This document shows, in pieces, positions 17,636-30,303 of a stretch of DNA of 64,000 nucleotides. How positions within the stretch are numbered: the first letter of the stretch is position 1; each line of letters begins with the position of its first letter. The notes beneath the pieces are model-generated. The model saw only the letters and a program-made list of their open reading frames with translations, had not been told where the DNA came from and searched no databases. The position numbers and the translations under genes are program-made. Source of the stretch: Empedobacter tilapiae (GTDB lineage Bacteria; Bacteroidota; Bacteroidia; Flavobacteriales; Weeksellaceae); contig NZ_SRPE01000001.1 of the NCBI RefSeq assembly GCF_004785645.1, forward strand, positions 310,001 to 374,000, written 5' to 3'.

Positions 17636-19126
17636 TTATTTTTTCTTTTTGATAACTTTAGTTTCTGTTACTGTCGCTGTTTTTGGTAATACCTCAACAC
17701 GTCTGTTTTTTTGGTAACACTCTTCAGTGTTTTCAGTACATAATAATTGAGATTTTCCTAATCCACGAGCAGTTAAACGAGACTTATCAACTCCACCTCT
17801 TTCAGCTAAAATATTAACTAATGCTTGAGCACGTTTTAAAGATAATGTTTTGTTGTAAGCATCTTTACCTCTTTGGTCAGCATGTCCGTCAATGTAGAAG
17901 CTTTTCTCTTTTAAATCATCAGAATTTAAAATTTGAGCAGCTACACGTACATCTTCATAAGAAGAAGGAACAATTTTATCAGAGTTATATTCGAATAAAA
18001 TGTTAGATAAACGTTTTGCTACGTGAACTTCTGTCCATGGACATCCGTTGTTTTCTTTTGGTCCTTTAACTGTTGGACAAGCATCATCTTTATCTGGAAT
18101 ACCGTCTCCGTCTGTATCTGGACATCCATTAAACTCAGCTAAACCAAATTCTGTTGGACATTCATCATCTTTATCTAAGATTCCATCATTGTCTGTATCT
18201 GGCCAAGGACATCCATTATTTTCAACTGGACCAGCTACTGTTGGACAAGCATCATCTTTATCTGGAACACCATCACCATCTGTATCTGGACAACCTTGGA
18301 ATTCAGCTAAACCAAATTCTGTTGGACAAGCATCATCTTTATCAAAGATTCCATCACCATCTGTATCTGGACATCCATTTGTTGCAGGATCACCTGTAGC
18401 GATACCTGGAGTGTCTGGACATGCATCTTCATCATCAGGAATACCATCATTATCTCTATCTTGTTTTCCAAAACGGAAAGTAACACCTACTGTGTGTTGA
18501 AAGAAGTCAAAATAGTTATTTCCTCCATAAGCTGGTAGCCAGTTATAATCAGATGCAATGTTTAAACCAAAGTTTTTAGTAAACCAAAAGTTCATACCAG
18601 CACCTAAAGAAGCTACGAAATGGTTTTTCTCTAAATCTTCAACTTCAGTTAACATTGTAAACTCTTCTCCATTTCCATTTCCATAGTAAGATTTTAATGG
18701 AAATTCTAATCCTGTGTAATCATATCTGTGGTAACCAGCTCCTACACGGATATATGGATCAAACCAAGAATCTTCTTTTAAGATATAACCATTAGCTAAT
18801 TTATAGCGTAAACCTAAACCAGCATTGATGAATAATTCATCTTTAACACGTAATCTGTTATTGTCAACTTCACCTACAGAAGCAGTTAAATCAACATCAA
18901 AAGATCTGTTTAAATTACGAATAATAGACAATTTAGATAAAGGAGGAACTATATCCCAGTTATCTGTTTTAAAATACTGGTTGAATGGTCCAGTTGCCGA
19001 GTTGTGATCAACAGCGTGAGCACCAACTGTAATTGCCCAAGGATTCTTAGAATTCTGAGCATCTACAAAAGAATTACCCGCTAGGAATAATACTACTGCA
19101 GATAATAATAGATTAAACTTTTTCAT
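17636..19126 (-). CDS. OmpA family outer-membrane protein with thrombospondin type 3 repeats
   Basis: Outer-membrane anchor protein. I place the start at the ATG at 19126 (MKKFNLLLSAVVLFLAGNSF), two codons inside the longest frame, giving a normal signal peptide cleaved after VDAQ. A beta-barrel domain runs to about residue 225, then calcium-binding thrombospondin type 3 repeats (DxDxDGxxDxxDxCP) to about 365, then a peptidoglycan-binding OmpA domain with GHADQRGKDAYNKTLSLKRAQ. Two copies of a 56-residue double unit give a 168-bp tandem DNA repeat. A full TTG-N20-TAAATTTG promoter lies upstream in the 3' end of smpB. Confidence 0.93.
   Translation of the reverse strand: MKKFNLLLSAVVLFLAGNSFVDAQNSKNPWAITVGAHAVDHNSATGPFNQYFKTDNWDIVPPLSKLSIIRNLNRSFDVDLTASVGEVDNNRLRVKDELFINAGLGLRYKLANGYILKEDSWFDPYIRVGAGYHRYDYTGLEFPLKSYYGNGNGEEFTMLTEVEDLEKNHFVASLGAGMNFWFTKNFGLNIASDYNWLPAYGGNNYFDFFQHTVGVTFRFGKQDRDNDGIPDDEDACPDTPGIATGDPATNGCPDTDGDGIFDKDDACPTEFGLAEFQGCPDTDGDGVPDKDDACPTVAGPVENNGCPWPDTDNDGILDKDDECPTEFGLAEFNGCPDTDGDGIPDKDDACPTVKGPKENNGCPWTEVHVAKRLSNILFEYNSDKIVPSSYEDVRVAAQILNSDDLKEKSFYIDGHADQRGKDAYNKTLSLKRAQALVNILAERGGVDKSRLTARGLGKSQLLCTENTEECYQKNRRVEVLPKTATVTETKVIKKKK
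18060..18400. repeat. Tandem 168-bp repeat coding for thrombospondin type 3 units
   Basis: Within ompA, near-identical blocks recur with a 168-bp period: for example the ACTGTTGGACAAGCATCATC block at 18069 and 18237, and CAGCTAAACCAAATTCTGTT at 18136 and 18304. The protein alternates TEFGLAEFxGC and TVxGPxENNGC units twice. Confidence 0.8.
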
Positions 19127-19192
19127 TATCAAATATTTAGCGTTTTAAATATATTAAATTTTATGTAATTTTTATACAATTATAAGACAAAT

Positions 19193-21334
<2,142 letters not shown>

Positions 21335-21356
21335 TAATTTCTTTCACAATATTTCT

Positions 21357-21392
21357 AAAAATCCAGAAGGTTCTACTTTCTGGATTTTTTTT
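21357..21392 (+). terminator. Terminator after the ABC-F gene
   Basis: AATCCAGAA (21360-21368) pairs with TTCTGGATT (21378-21386), followed by a T run. Confidence 0.8.
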
Positions 21393-21406
21393 ATTTAAAA
21401 AAATTC

Positions 21407-21414
21407 TATCTTTG
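21407..21414 (+). promoter_or_regulatory. -7 promoter box of the two-component operon
   Basis: TATCTTTG, an exact TAnnTTTG, 16 nt before the histidine kinase ATG and directly after the ABC-F terminator. Confidence 0.45.
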
Positions 21415-21430
21415 AGTTAGAATTTTTCAC

Positions 21431-22189
21431 ATGATTCAACTTCCTACAATATTACTTTATCTCATTATTGCATTGATTATTTTTCTAATCATTATGATTA
21501 CATATTTAATTAATTCATTAAAATCTGAGAAAAAAATAAGTCAAGAACAAACGCAACGTTTAGATAATTTATCCACTAAAGTTGATGAGTTAAAACTAGA
21601 GTCATATGAAGCGAAACTGAATCCTCATTTATTCAAAAACATTCTCAATTCTATCCAGTCAAATGCTTATCAAACCTATTATACGATTGATAAATTGGCA
21701 AATGTGTTGGATTATATTCTGTACGAAAGCAAAGACAATTTTGTGACGATAAAAGATGAAATAGATTTCACTAAAAACTTTATTGAAATAAATAAAGTAA
21801 AAGTTTCGCCTTTGTTTGATTTTCAAGTTAAAACGAAAATTGATGAAACCTCACCTTATTATCAAGAAAAAATTATTTTACCTTTATTAAGTATTGATTT
21901 TATTGAAAATGCTTTCAAACATACCGATTTTCAACAAGCCAATTCATTCATAAAAATTATGCTTGAACTGAATAATAAATCATTTCAAATTCAAGTCATC
22001 AATAAAATTTCTCCAAAAAATAGTTTAAAAAAAGAAACTGGCGGACATGGAAGTCAATCATTAAAACATCGCTTGAAAATGGTTTATGGAGACAACTTTT
22101 CTCTTTCTAAAACTGTTGAACAAGATATGTTTATCGCCAACTTAAAAATAAATCTACATGAGTTTTACACTAAAATGCATACTAATTGA
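21431..22189 (+). CDS. LytS-type sensor histidine kinase
   Basis: Membrane-bound sensor kinase of 252 residues. A single transmembrane helix (about 7-29) is followed by a coiled segment and the His_kinase domain with KLNPHLFKNILNSIQ, where His66 is the likely phosphorylated residue. The ATP-binding region has DFIENAFKH (N box) and GGHGSQSLKHRLKMVYG. There is no separate extracellular sensor domain, so the signal is probably sensed in the membrane or by a partner. It overlaps the response regulator gene by 32 bp, showing tight co-expression. Confidence 0.9.
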   Translation: MIQLPTILLYLIIALIIFLIIMITYLINSLKSEKKISQEQTQRLDNLSTKVDELKLESYEAKLNPHLFKNILNSIQSNAYQTYYTIDKLANVLDYILYESKDNFVTIKDEIDFTKNFIEINKVKVSPLFDFQVKTKIDETSPYYQEKIILPLLSIDFIENAFKHTDFQQANSFIKIMLELNNKSFQIQVINKISPKNSLKKETGGHGSQSLKHRLKMVYGDNFSLSKTVEQDMFIANLKINLHEFYTKMHTN

Positions 22190-22880
22190 CGACGAAATTC
22201 TTGGATTAAAGTATTTGAAAATGTTGTGCGAACAGATGGAGGATATCGAAGTTGTAAAAGCTTATGTTGATCCAGAATTGTTCATAAACGAAATTGAAAA
22301 CTTAGATTTTGACTTTTGTATTTTGGATATCGAAATGCCTAAAATTAATGGTTTACAAATCGCTAATTTATTAAAGGAAAAACCTTTTATTTTTTCTACT
22401 GCTTACAAAGAATATGCTGTTGATGCTTTCGATTTGGATGCAACAGATTATATTCAAAAACCTATTAAAAAAGAACGTTTACAACAAGCTGTTGACAAAG
22501 TAAAAAAACGTTTACAAAATAATTTTTCTTCACAAAATAATTTTGTGCAATTAAACTCAGACAAAGGGAAGATTTTATTACAGTTTAATCAAATTGTGTA
22601 CATCACAACTTCTACCGTTGACAGCCGTGACAAAGTCGTTTATTATCAAGATTTATCGTTCTTAATTTTGAAAAATATCACACTCGATGCATTATCAGAA
22701 ATGCTACCTGAAAAAGATTTTGTCCGCATCAATAAACGAGAAATAATTAGCTTGCATCATATTAAATATTTTCACTCAGACAACGTTACTTTAGATGTTT
22801 TATCGAAAGATAATAAAGAAATTAATTTGGTGTTAAGTGAAGTTTACAAAGCTAATTTTATTGCTCAAATTTCAATTTGA
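22158..22880 (+). CDS. LytTR family response regulator
   Basis: DNA-binding response regulator of 240 residues. The receiver domain has the acidic pair DDE (11-13), phospho-acceptor Asp57 in CILDIEMPKINGLQIA, the switch threonine/serine in FSTAYKEYAVDAF and the lysine in QKPIKK. The C-terminal LytTR domain (about 140-240) shows FVRINKREIISLHHIKYFHSDNVTLDV. The start overlaps the kinase gene, so the two form one operon. Targets are not evident; the adjacent antiporter is 99 bp downstream on the same strand but could be independent. Confidence 0.92.
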   Translation: MSFTLKCILIDDEILGLKYLKMLCEQMEDIEVVKAYVDPELFINEIENLDFDFCILDIEMPKINGLQIANLLKEKPFIFSTAYKEYAVDAFDLDATDYIQKPIKKERLQQAVDKVKKRLQNNFSSQNNFVQLNSDKGKILLQFNQIVYITTSTVDSRDKVVYYQDLSFLILKNITLDALSEMLPEKDFVRINKREIISLHHIKYFHSDNVTLDVLSKDNKEINLVLSEVYKANFIAQISI

Positions 22881-22979
22881 TTACAAAAAAAAACCATTTC
22901 ATTACATTTTACTCGAGTTTAAAAAATATTTGATATTTTTCTGTAAATTAATTTCAGATTTTTGTTGAAAATTAATGCC

Positions 22980-25256
22980 ATGAAAAAATCGACAAGAAAC
23001 TCAATTTTTTACATCGTAACAATTCTACTTTGTTCTCTAATGATGTATTTTATTGTAATTAAGGCTGAAGAAATGGAAGCTGGCAAACATGTAATCCATG
23101 CTACTAGTGAGAGCAATTACTTCAATGATTTCATTAATAGTATAACACATAACATTGGGCATCCTCTTGCTATTTTATTAGCACAAATTGTAACAATAAT
23201 TTTTACAGCAAGAGTTTTTGGATGGATTTTCAATAAAATTGGACAACCAACTGTAATCGGAGAAATAATTGCTGGTATTTTTCTAGGTCCTTCTTTTATA
23301 GGAATGCATTTTCCAGAATTTTTTGGAAATCTCTTTCCAAAAGAATCTTTAGGAAATTTAGAATTCATCAGTCAAATAGGTTTGATTCTATTTATGTATG
23401 TCATAGGAATGGAATTAGATCTAAAAGTGTTAAAGAAAAACGCGCAAGACGCCATTGTTATTAGTCATGCAAGTATTATTATTCCATTTACACTTGGTTT
23501 AGCTCTAGCTGGATTAATTTATATGGAGTTTGCTCCAGAAGGAATTAACTTTTTGTCATTCGCTTTATTTATAGGAATATCTATGAGTATTACAGCTTTT
23601 CCTGTATTAGCCCGTATTGTACAAGAACGAGGCATAAGCAAAACCCGTTTAGGTTCTATTGTAATTACTTGTGCTGCTGCTGACGATATAACGGCTTGGT
23701 GTTTATTAGCCGCTGTTATAGCAATTGTAAAAGCTGGATCATTTATTAGCTCTATTTACGTTATTTTACTTGCTATTGTTTATGTAATTGCAATGATAAA
23801 ATTCGTGCGCCCTTTTCTAAAGCGTATTGCTGATGTACATTCGAGTAAAACAACACTTACGAAACCAATTATCGGAATCTTTTTCTTAGTCTTAATTATT
23901 TCTTCTTACTTAAGCGAAATTATCGGTATTCATGCCTTATTTGGTGCTTTCCTTGCAGGAACTATTATGCCTGAAAACATTAAATTCAGAAATCTATTCA
24001 TCGAAAAAATAGAAGATGTAGCTTTAGTACTATTATTACCATTATTCTTTGTTTTTACAGGTCTACGAACTCAAATAGGATTATTAGATAGCTCGCATTT
24101 ATGGCAAACTACAGGATTAATTATTTTAGTTGCTGTAACTGGAAAATTCATCGGAAGTGCAATTGCCGCCAAGTTTGTTGGACAAAACTGGAAAGATAGT
24201 TTAACTATTGGTGCCTTGATGAATACGCGAGGTTTAATGGAATTAGTTGTACTAAATATTGGTTACGATTTAGGAGTTTTAACTCCAGAAATTTTTGCAA
24301 TGATGGTTATTATGGCTTTAGTAACAACATTCATGACAGGACCTGCTTTAGATTTGATTAATTGGGTTTTTAGAAAACAAAAGACAGAAAATGAATTAAC
24401 TGAAATTAGCCAAAGTCAAAAATATAAGATTTTAATTGATTTTCAAACACCAGAAAAAGGTGCTGAGTTGTTACGAGTTGCAAATAGCTTTATTAAAAAT
24501 CAAGATGATAATTCGCTTGTAACTGCTATTCACGTGATGAAAAGTAGTGAAGTTCAACATTTCAATCTTGAAGAAAGAGAAACTGAAATATTTGAGCCAA
24601 TTATTGAAGTTTCAGAAGAATTACATCAAGATGTGACAACAATGTTTAAAGTATCTACAGACATCGTTTTTGATACAATTGATGTTGCGCAAAAAGGTGA
24701 TTATGATTTGATGTTAATGGGTGTAAGAAACTCTATTTATTCAGGTTCTTTATTGGGAAATATTTTAGGATTTACAACAAAAATTATTGATCCAGATATT
24801 TTAATTGGTCAAGTTACAGGTAAAGAGAATATGTTTGATCATTCTGTTTTCAACGAAAGAACAAAACAATTATTAAATAAATCGACCGTTCCTGTTGGAA
24901 TTGTTTTGGACAAAAATTTTACGAAAGCAGAAAAAGTCTTTCTTCCTCTTTTTGGGAATAAAGATGCTGATTTATTGAAATATGCTCAGCGACTAATTTC
25001 AAATAGTGAATCTCAAGTTATTATTGTAGACGTTAGCGGTTACACAAAACGACATTCTGAAGTAAAAGAAATTATTCGTAGTATCGAAAATATTGCACCA
25101 AATCATATTAGTCTTTCGTATAAACAACAATTGGATAAGGAGTTTTTGGATGAAATGGATTTGATGATGATTAGTATGGAAAGTTGGAAAAACTTAATCG
25201 AAACAAAAAGTATTTGGATTTCGAATGTTCCAACAACTTTGATTATTTCGGAGTAG
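22980..25256 (+). CDS. CPA2 family cation:proton antiporter (Kef-type)
   Basis: Membrane antiporter for Na+ or K+ in exchange for protons. I start it at the ATG at 22980 rather than the TTG at 22962, giving about 758 residues. After a first helix and short loop, about twelve transmembrane helices (residues 70-435) carry the family's GEIIAGIFLGPSFIG, the AAADDITAW acidic pair in the ion path, and GALMNTRGLMELVVLN. The last 300 residues are cytosolic and resemble two universal-stress-like halves (LMLMGVRNSIYSGSLLGNILG), likely regulatory. Ion specificity cannot be read from this. Confidence 0.9.
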   Translation: MKKSTRNSIFYIVTILLCSLMMYFIVIKAEEMEAGKHVIHATSESNYFNDFINSITHNIGHPLAILLAQIVTIIFTARVFGWIFNKIGQPTVIGEIIAGIFLGPSFIGMHFPEFFGNLFPKESLGNLEFISQIGLILFMYVIGMELDLKVLKKNAQDAIVISHASIIIPFTLGLALAGLIYMEFAPEGINFLSFALFIGISMSITAFPVLARIVQERGISKTRLGSIVITCAAADDITAWCLLAAVIAIVKAGSFISSIYVILLAIVYVIAMIKFVRPFLKRIADVHSSKTTLTKPIIGIFFLVLIISSYLSEIIGIHALFGAFLAGTIMPENIKFRNLFIEKIEDVALVLLLPLFFVFTGLRTQIGLLDSSHLWQTTGLIILVAVTGKFIGSAIAAKFVGQNWKDSLTIGALMNTRGLMELVVLNIGYDLGVLTPEIFAMMVIMALVTTFMTGPALDLINWVFRKQKTENELTEISQSQKYKILIDFQTPEKGAELLRVANSFIKNQDDNSLVTAIHVMKSSEVQHFNLEERETEIFEPIIEVSEELHQDVTTMFKVSTDIVFDTIDVAQKGDYDLMLMGVRNSIYSGSLLGNILGFTTKIIDPDILIGQVTGKENMFDHSVFNERTKQLLNKSTVPVGIVLDKNFTKAEKVFLPLFGNKDADLLKYAQRLISNSESQVIIVDVSGYTKRHSEVKEIIRSIENIAPNHISLSYKQQLDKEFLDEMDLMMISMESWKNLIETKSIWISNVPTTLIISE

Positions 25257-25325
25257 AGGAAAATATTTATATTAGTAGAAAATATTATTTAAAACATTTA
25301 GCAATAAAATTAATATAAATTAAAC

Positions 25326-25928
25326 ATGAAAAAAATAGTAATCATTTTCTTTATAATTATATCATCGAATTTATTAGCTCAAAAAACTGAAACATATAAT
25401 AGTTTTATTAAAGAATTAAAAAAAGATTCTAAAATCGATAAGAATGATAAAACTGTTTACAATCTTCTCAACAACTTTTATGACGAGATGCTACAGTCTG
25501 ACACAGGTGGTATAAAACCTGAAACACTTAAGAAAATTACAGATTTTTATGCAAACAAAGATTCAAAGAACAAACAAATTTTGAATATGTTTATAGCATA
25601 TCAAAATAATATAAGTGATGCTGTTGCTAATGGAAGTATACCAGATTCAAAATTTCAATTAGAGTTAATAAATGATTTACAAGAAGAAATTAAAAACACC
25701 TATAGTGACATTCCTGTTATTGTATTAATTTATAATATTGAAGCTTTAAGCTTAGATAACCAATCAAAAGAATCTGCAAATTTAATTGAATCAAGTCTTA
25801 AAAGTTTTCCAAATTCTATACCTTTAAAAGTCTATAAATACTTATCATCAAAAGATGAGAAAATAAAAAATGACTTAGTTAAAAATCATTCTGAACATTG
25901 GATGGTTCAACAATTTGGAATAAAATAA
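25326..25928 (+). CDS. Secreted helical protein of unknown function
   Basis: A 200-residue protein not recognised. It has a signal peptide (MKKIVIIFFIIISSNLLAQ, cleavage near residue 19) and a lysine-, asparagine- and serine-rich mature part that looks helical, perhaps of TPR-like pairs (ELINDLQEEIKNTYSDIPVI, SANLIESSLKSFPNSIPLKV). No cysteines or catalytic motifs stand out. It is a single gene between the antiporter gene and a bidirectional terminator shared with gyrB. Confidence 0.6.
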   Translation: MKKIVIIFFIIISSNLLAQKTETYNSFIKELKKDSKIDKNDKTVYNLLNNFYDEMLQSDTGGIKPETLKKITDFYANKDSKNKQILNMFIAYQNNISDAVANGSIPDSKFQLELINDLQEEIKNTYSDIPVIVLIYNIEALSLDNQSKESANLIESSLKSFPNSIPLKVYKYLSSKDEKIKNDLVKNHSEHWMVQQFGIK

Positions 25929-25938
25929 AATACAACAA

Positions 25939-25967
25939 AAAAATCCAGCTTTTCAGCTGGATTTTTC
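25939..25967. terminator. Bidirectional terminator before gyrB
   Basis: AAAAATCCAGCT (25939-25950) pairs with AGCTGGATTTTT (25955-25966), with a four-base loop. It serves the convergent 25326-25928 gene and gyrB. Confidence 0.85.
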
Positions 25968-25987
25968 GTTTTATATTTTCAAAAAGA

Positions 25988-27940
<1,953 letters not shown>

Positions 27941-27958
27941 CTAACTTTTTTAAACAAA

Positions 27959-27966
27959 CAAATATA
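27959..27966 (-). promoter_or_regulatory. -7 promoter box of gyrB
   Basis: The minus-strand reading is TATATTTG, exact to the TAnnTTTG consensus, 27 nt upstream of the gyrB ATG. Confidence 0.45.
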
Positions 27967-28064
27967 GTGAATTTTGACGAGAAAACCTCTTAAAAAGAAC
28001 TTAAAGTATTGGATAAAATAACGTTTAACATTGTTTTTATTTATTTTCAATAATTCATAAAATT

Positions 28065-28095
28065 AAAAATCCGAAATCAATTTGATTTCGGATTT
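28065..28095 (-). terminator. Terminator of the GAF/rsmG unit
   Basis: AAATCCGAAATCAA (28067-28080) is followed by its reverse complement TTGATTTCGGATTT (28082-28095). Read on the minus strand it exits into T-rich sequence. It lies just past the rsmG stop. Confidence 0.75.
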
Positions 28096-28116
28096 CAAGT
28101 ATATAATTTATATAAA

Positions 28117-28746
28117 TTAAATATCTTTTTTTTCTAAGTAAACGACCTTTTTCGTTTCGAAAAAATCTTCCTCAAAAAAGTTTTGAATATCAAATAAAAC
28201 AGCATTAGGAAAACCTGCTAATTCTTCTGTCAAATCGCCTCCTTTTAGATATAATAAACCATTTGGAAAAGGATTAATAGCTTCTTTTTTGAATTTCCCA
28301 CGAATCCATTCTGCAAATCTTGGCATCGCTGTCACCGCACGAGAAACAACAAAATCATATTTATCTGTTAACTCTTCAGCACGTTTCTGTTCAGCTTTTA
28401 CATTCGTCAAACCTAAACCATCAGCCACACCTTTTACAACCTTGATTTTTTTTCCGATAGAATCTACCAAATGAAACTGAACATTCGGGAATAAAATTGC
28501 TAACGGAATCCCTGGTAATCCTCCTCCAGTTCCTACATCCAGAACAGAGGAACCATCTGCAAATTCCATCACTTTTGCAATCGCTAATGAATGTAAAATA
28601 TGATTCGTATAAATTTCGTCGATATCTTTTCGAGAAACAACATTTATTTGGTCGTTCCATTCTTTGTATAAATCACCAACTTTCGAAAATTGCTCGATTT
28701 GTTTTTCCGTTAAATCAGGAAAATATTTTAAAATTAAATCAATCAT
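28117..28746 (-). CDS. rsmG: 16S rRNA (guanine-527-N7)-methyltransferase RsmG
   Basis: Methylates G527 of 16S rRNA using S-adenosylmethionine. The 209-residue protein has the family start (YFPDLTEKQIEQFSKVGDLYKEWNDQINVVSRKDIDEIYTNH) in helical form and the SAM-binding loop VLDVGTGGGLPGIPLAI near residue 70, followed by HLVDSIGKKI and FVVSRAVTAMP. Length is normal. It begins 3 bp after the stop of the GAF-domain gene and is probably co-transcribed with it. Confidence 0.95.
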   Translation of the reverse strand: MIDLILKYFPDLTEKQIEQFSKVGDLYKEWNDQINVVSRKDIDEIYTNHILHSLAIAKVMEFADGSSVLDVGTGGGLPGIPLAILFPNVQFHLVDSIGKKIKVVKGVADGLGLTNVKAEQKRAEELTDKYDFVVSRAVTAMPRFAEWIRGKFKKEAINPFPNGLLYLKGGDLTEELAGFPNAVLFDIQNFFEEDFFETKKVVYLEKKDI

Positions 28747-28749
28747 TGT

Positions 28750-29196
28750 TTAAATAATTTCTGAAACACGTAAACAAACGTAATCTAACAACTTTGTATC
28801 ATCTTCTGTAAACGGATTTATTTTGTGCGAATCGATGTCAATTTGCCCAATATTTTCTCCATTTTTGAAAATTGGAACAACAATTTCAGCTTTCGTTTCT
28901 ATTGAACAAGCCAAATAATTATCTTGAGCATAAACGTCTGGCACAACAAAAGTTTCGTTAGATTCAGCCACTTGCCCACAAATGCCTTTACCATAAGGAA
29001 TTATTGTATGATCAGTTGCCGCTCCAACATAAGGGCCAAGTTTTAGTTCATTTTTATCTCCATTCTTGAAATAAAATCCCACCCAATTGTAGTATTCAAC
29101 TTCGTCACTTAACAATTGACAAATCTTTTGTAATCTGTCTTCCGTAGAAATTGCGCTATCAATTATGATATCCACGCGTTTATGTAAATCTTGCAT
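28750..29196 (-). CDS. GAF-domain protein, free methionine-(R)-sulfoxide reductase-like
   Basis: A single GAF domain of 148 residues with the layout of fRMsr enzymes, which reduce free methionine-R-sulfoxide. Matching features are WVGFYF, the YGKGICGQVA turn with Cys73, YLACSIETKAEIVVPI with Cys97, and GQIDIDSH. In the well-studied family members three cysteines take part; here the middle one, between Cys73 and Cys97, is absent (the stretch reads SNETFVVPDVYAQDN). Activity may rest on the two-cysteine route, or the protein may be a related sensor. It starts an apparent two-gene unit with rsmG. Confidence 0.8.
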   Translation of the reverse strand: MQDLHKRVDIIIDSAISTEDRLQKICQLLSDEVEYYNWVGFYFKNGDKNELKLGPYVGAATDHTIIPYGKGICGQVAESNETFVVPDVYAQDNYLACSIETKAEIVVPIFKNGENIGQIDIDSHKINPFTEDDTKLLDYVCLRVSEII

Positions 29197-29215
29197 TTTG
29201 TTACTTCTAAAAAAG

Positions 29216-29223
29216 CAAATTTA
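29216..29223 (-). promoter_or_regulatory. -7 promoter box of the GAF/rsmG unit
   Basis: The minus-strand reading is TAAATTTG, an exact TAnnTTTG, 19 nt before the ATG at 29196. It is divergent from the xrtF box 41 bp away. Confidence 0.45.
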
Positions 29224-29264
29224 TTGATTAATCATAACTTAATCAAAAGTTGATGTTTTTCATT

Positions 29265-29272
29265 TATATTTG
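29265..29272 (+). promoter_or_regulatory. -7 promoter box of the xrtF pair
   Basis: TATATTTG, an exact TAnnTTTG, 19 nt before the chosen ATG at 29292. It supports that start over the in-frame ATG at 29250, which would lie upstream of the box. Confidence 0.5.
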
Positions 29273-29291
29273 TTCGAGATTTTTTAACAAA

Positions 29292-29834
29292 ATGAAAGAA
29301 TTTAAACCATTATTATTATTCCTTGCACGTTTTTTAGGAACTTACATTATTTTAAGTTTAGTTTATAAATTGTATTTGGATCAGTATTTACCACACAATA
29401 ATCCTGATCCGTTTACAAAATTAACTTCTGATGTTACAGCTTTTTGGTTGAACAAGTGTGGTTTTTTTACTTTTTCTAATATTGCAGAAAATCAGCCTTG
29501 GATGCGTTTGGTAATGGACGGACAAGTTGCCTCTATTGTAAATGAAGGTTGTAATGCGATTTCTATTTTGATAATTTTTGTAGCGTTTATAGTTGCTTTT
29601 TACACGAATTTCAAGCAAACTTTTTTGTTTATTTTATCAGGTTTAGCAATTCTTTTTGTGATGAATATTTCGAGAATTATGTTGCTAAATTATATTTTTA
29701 GATATCACAACGAATATGGTAAAATGGCACACGATTATTTATTTCCAGCAATTATTTATGGTTCAATTGTGATTCTTTGGATTGTTTGGATTAAGTCTTT
29801 TGTAACAAAATACAATAAGCAAAATGTCAAATAA
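29292..29834 (+). CDS. xrtF: Exosortase family protein XrtF
   Basis: Polytopic membrane protease-transpeptidase of the exosortase family, about 180 residues from the ATG at 29292. The family's three catalytic residues are present in order: Cys87 in VNEGCNAISI, Arg128 in NISRIMLLN and His147 in MAHDYLFP. About five transmembrane helices surround them. XrtF is the compact exosortase type known from Flavobacteriia, and it is normally next to the partner encoded immediately downstream, as here with an 11-bp overlap. No protein with an obvious exosortase sorting tail was found in this window. Confidence 0.88.
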   Translation: MKEFKPLLLFLARFLGTYIILSLVYKLYLDQYLPHNNPDPFTKLTSDVTAFWLNKCGFFTFSNIAENQPWMRLVMDGQVASIVNEGCNAISILIIFVAFIVAFYTNFKQTFLFILSGLAILFVMNISRIMLLNYIFRYHNEYGKMAHDYLFPAIIYGSIVILWIVWIKSFVTKYNKQNVK

Positions 29835-30270
29835 ATATTTACGTTACGCAATTGCTATTTTACTTGTTTTTGGATTGATATTAGTCCGAAAATTTGAAGA
29901 GTTTTTATTTTATGATCCTTTCTTAGAATACTTTCATTTTGTTGGACATTCAAAATTCCCTGAAATTGATTTACCAAAATTGAACGCGAGCCTTATGGTT
30001 CGCTATCTTATCAATACATTATTAACTGTATTAATTATTTGGTTTATTTTCTGGAAAAAAAATTACGTTAAATTCTCTATCATTATTATGATTATCGGAT
30101 TAATCGTTCTTTTACCAATATATAATTATTTGATTTCGACATATTTTTCATCAGGCGAAATGGTTTTCTTTTATGTTAGAAGATTTCTCATTCAGCCAAT
30201 GTTTTTATTGATTTTAGTTCCTTGTTTTTATTACCAAGAAATACAAAATAAAAAAACGATCGAAAATTAA
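29824..30270 (+). CDS. Exosortase F system-associated membrane protein
   Basis: Polytopic membrane protein of 148 residues. It has about four transmembrane helices (YAIAILLVFGLILVR near 8-22, then LINTLLTVLIIWFIF, FSIIIMIIGLIVLLPIY and FLIQPMFLLILVPCFYY) and the conserved FEEFLFYDPFLEYFH segment after the first. It overlaps xrtF by 11 bp and matches the small partner that travels with XrtF in this class. Its molecular role is not established; a scaffold or accessory role in sorting is inferred from linkage. Confidence 0.82.
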   Translation: MSNKYLRYAIAILLVFGLILVRKFEEFLFYDPFLEYFHFVGHSKFPEIDLPKLNASLMVRYLINTLLTVLIIWFIFWKKNYVKFSIIIMIIGLIVLLPIYNYLISTYFSSGEMVFFYVRRFLIQPMFLLILVPCFYYQEIQNKKTIEN

Positions 30271-30290
30271 TTCTCGATCGTTTTTTTTTA
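30250..30290. terminator. Bidirectional terminator after the xrtF pair
   Basis: AAAACGATCGA (30253-30263) pairs with TCGATCGTTTT (30274-30284), followed by T9 on the plus strand and preceded by A6. It overlaps the last codons of the partner gene. Confidence 0.85.
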
Positions 30291-30303
30291 TCTAATTTAT
30301 CTA

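Noticed and set aside
18048-18500. Long plus-strand frames opposite ompA
   Set aside because: They arise from the repetitive thrombospondin type 3 coding sequence on the minus strand; the products are low-complexity proline/serine or histidine/leucine repeats with no promoter.
19133-19192. tmRNA gene beside smpB
   Set aside because: The gap is only 60 bp and contains no tRNA-like ends; ssrA must lie elsewhere.
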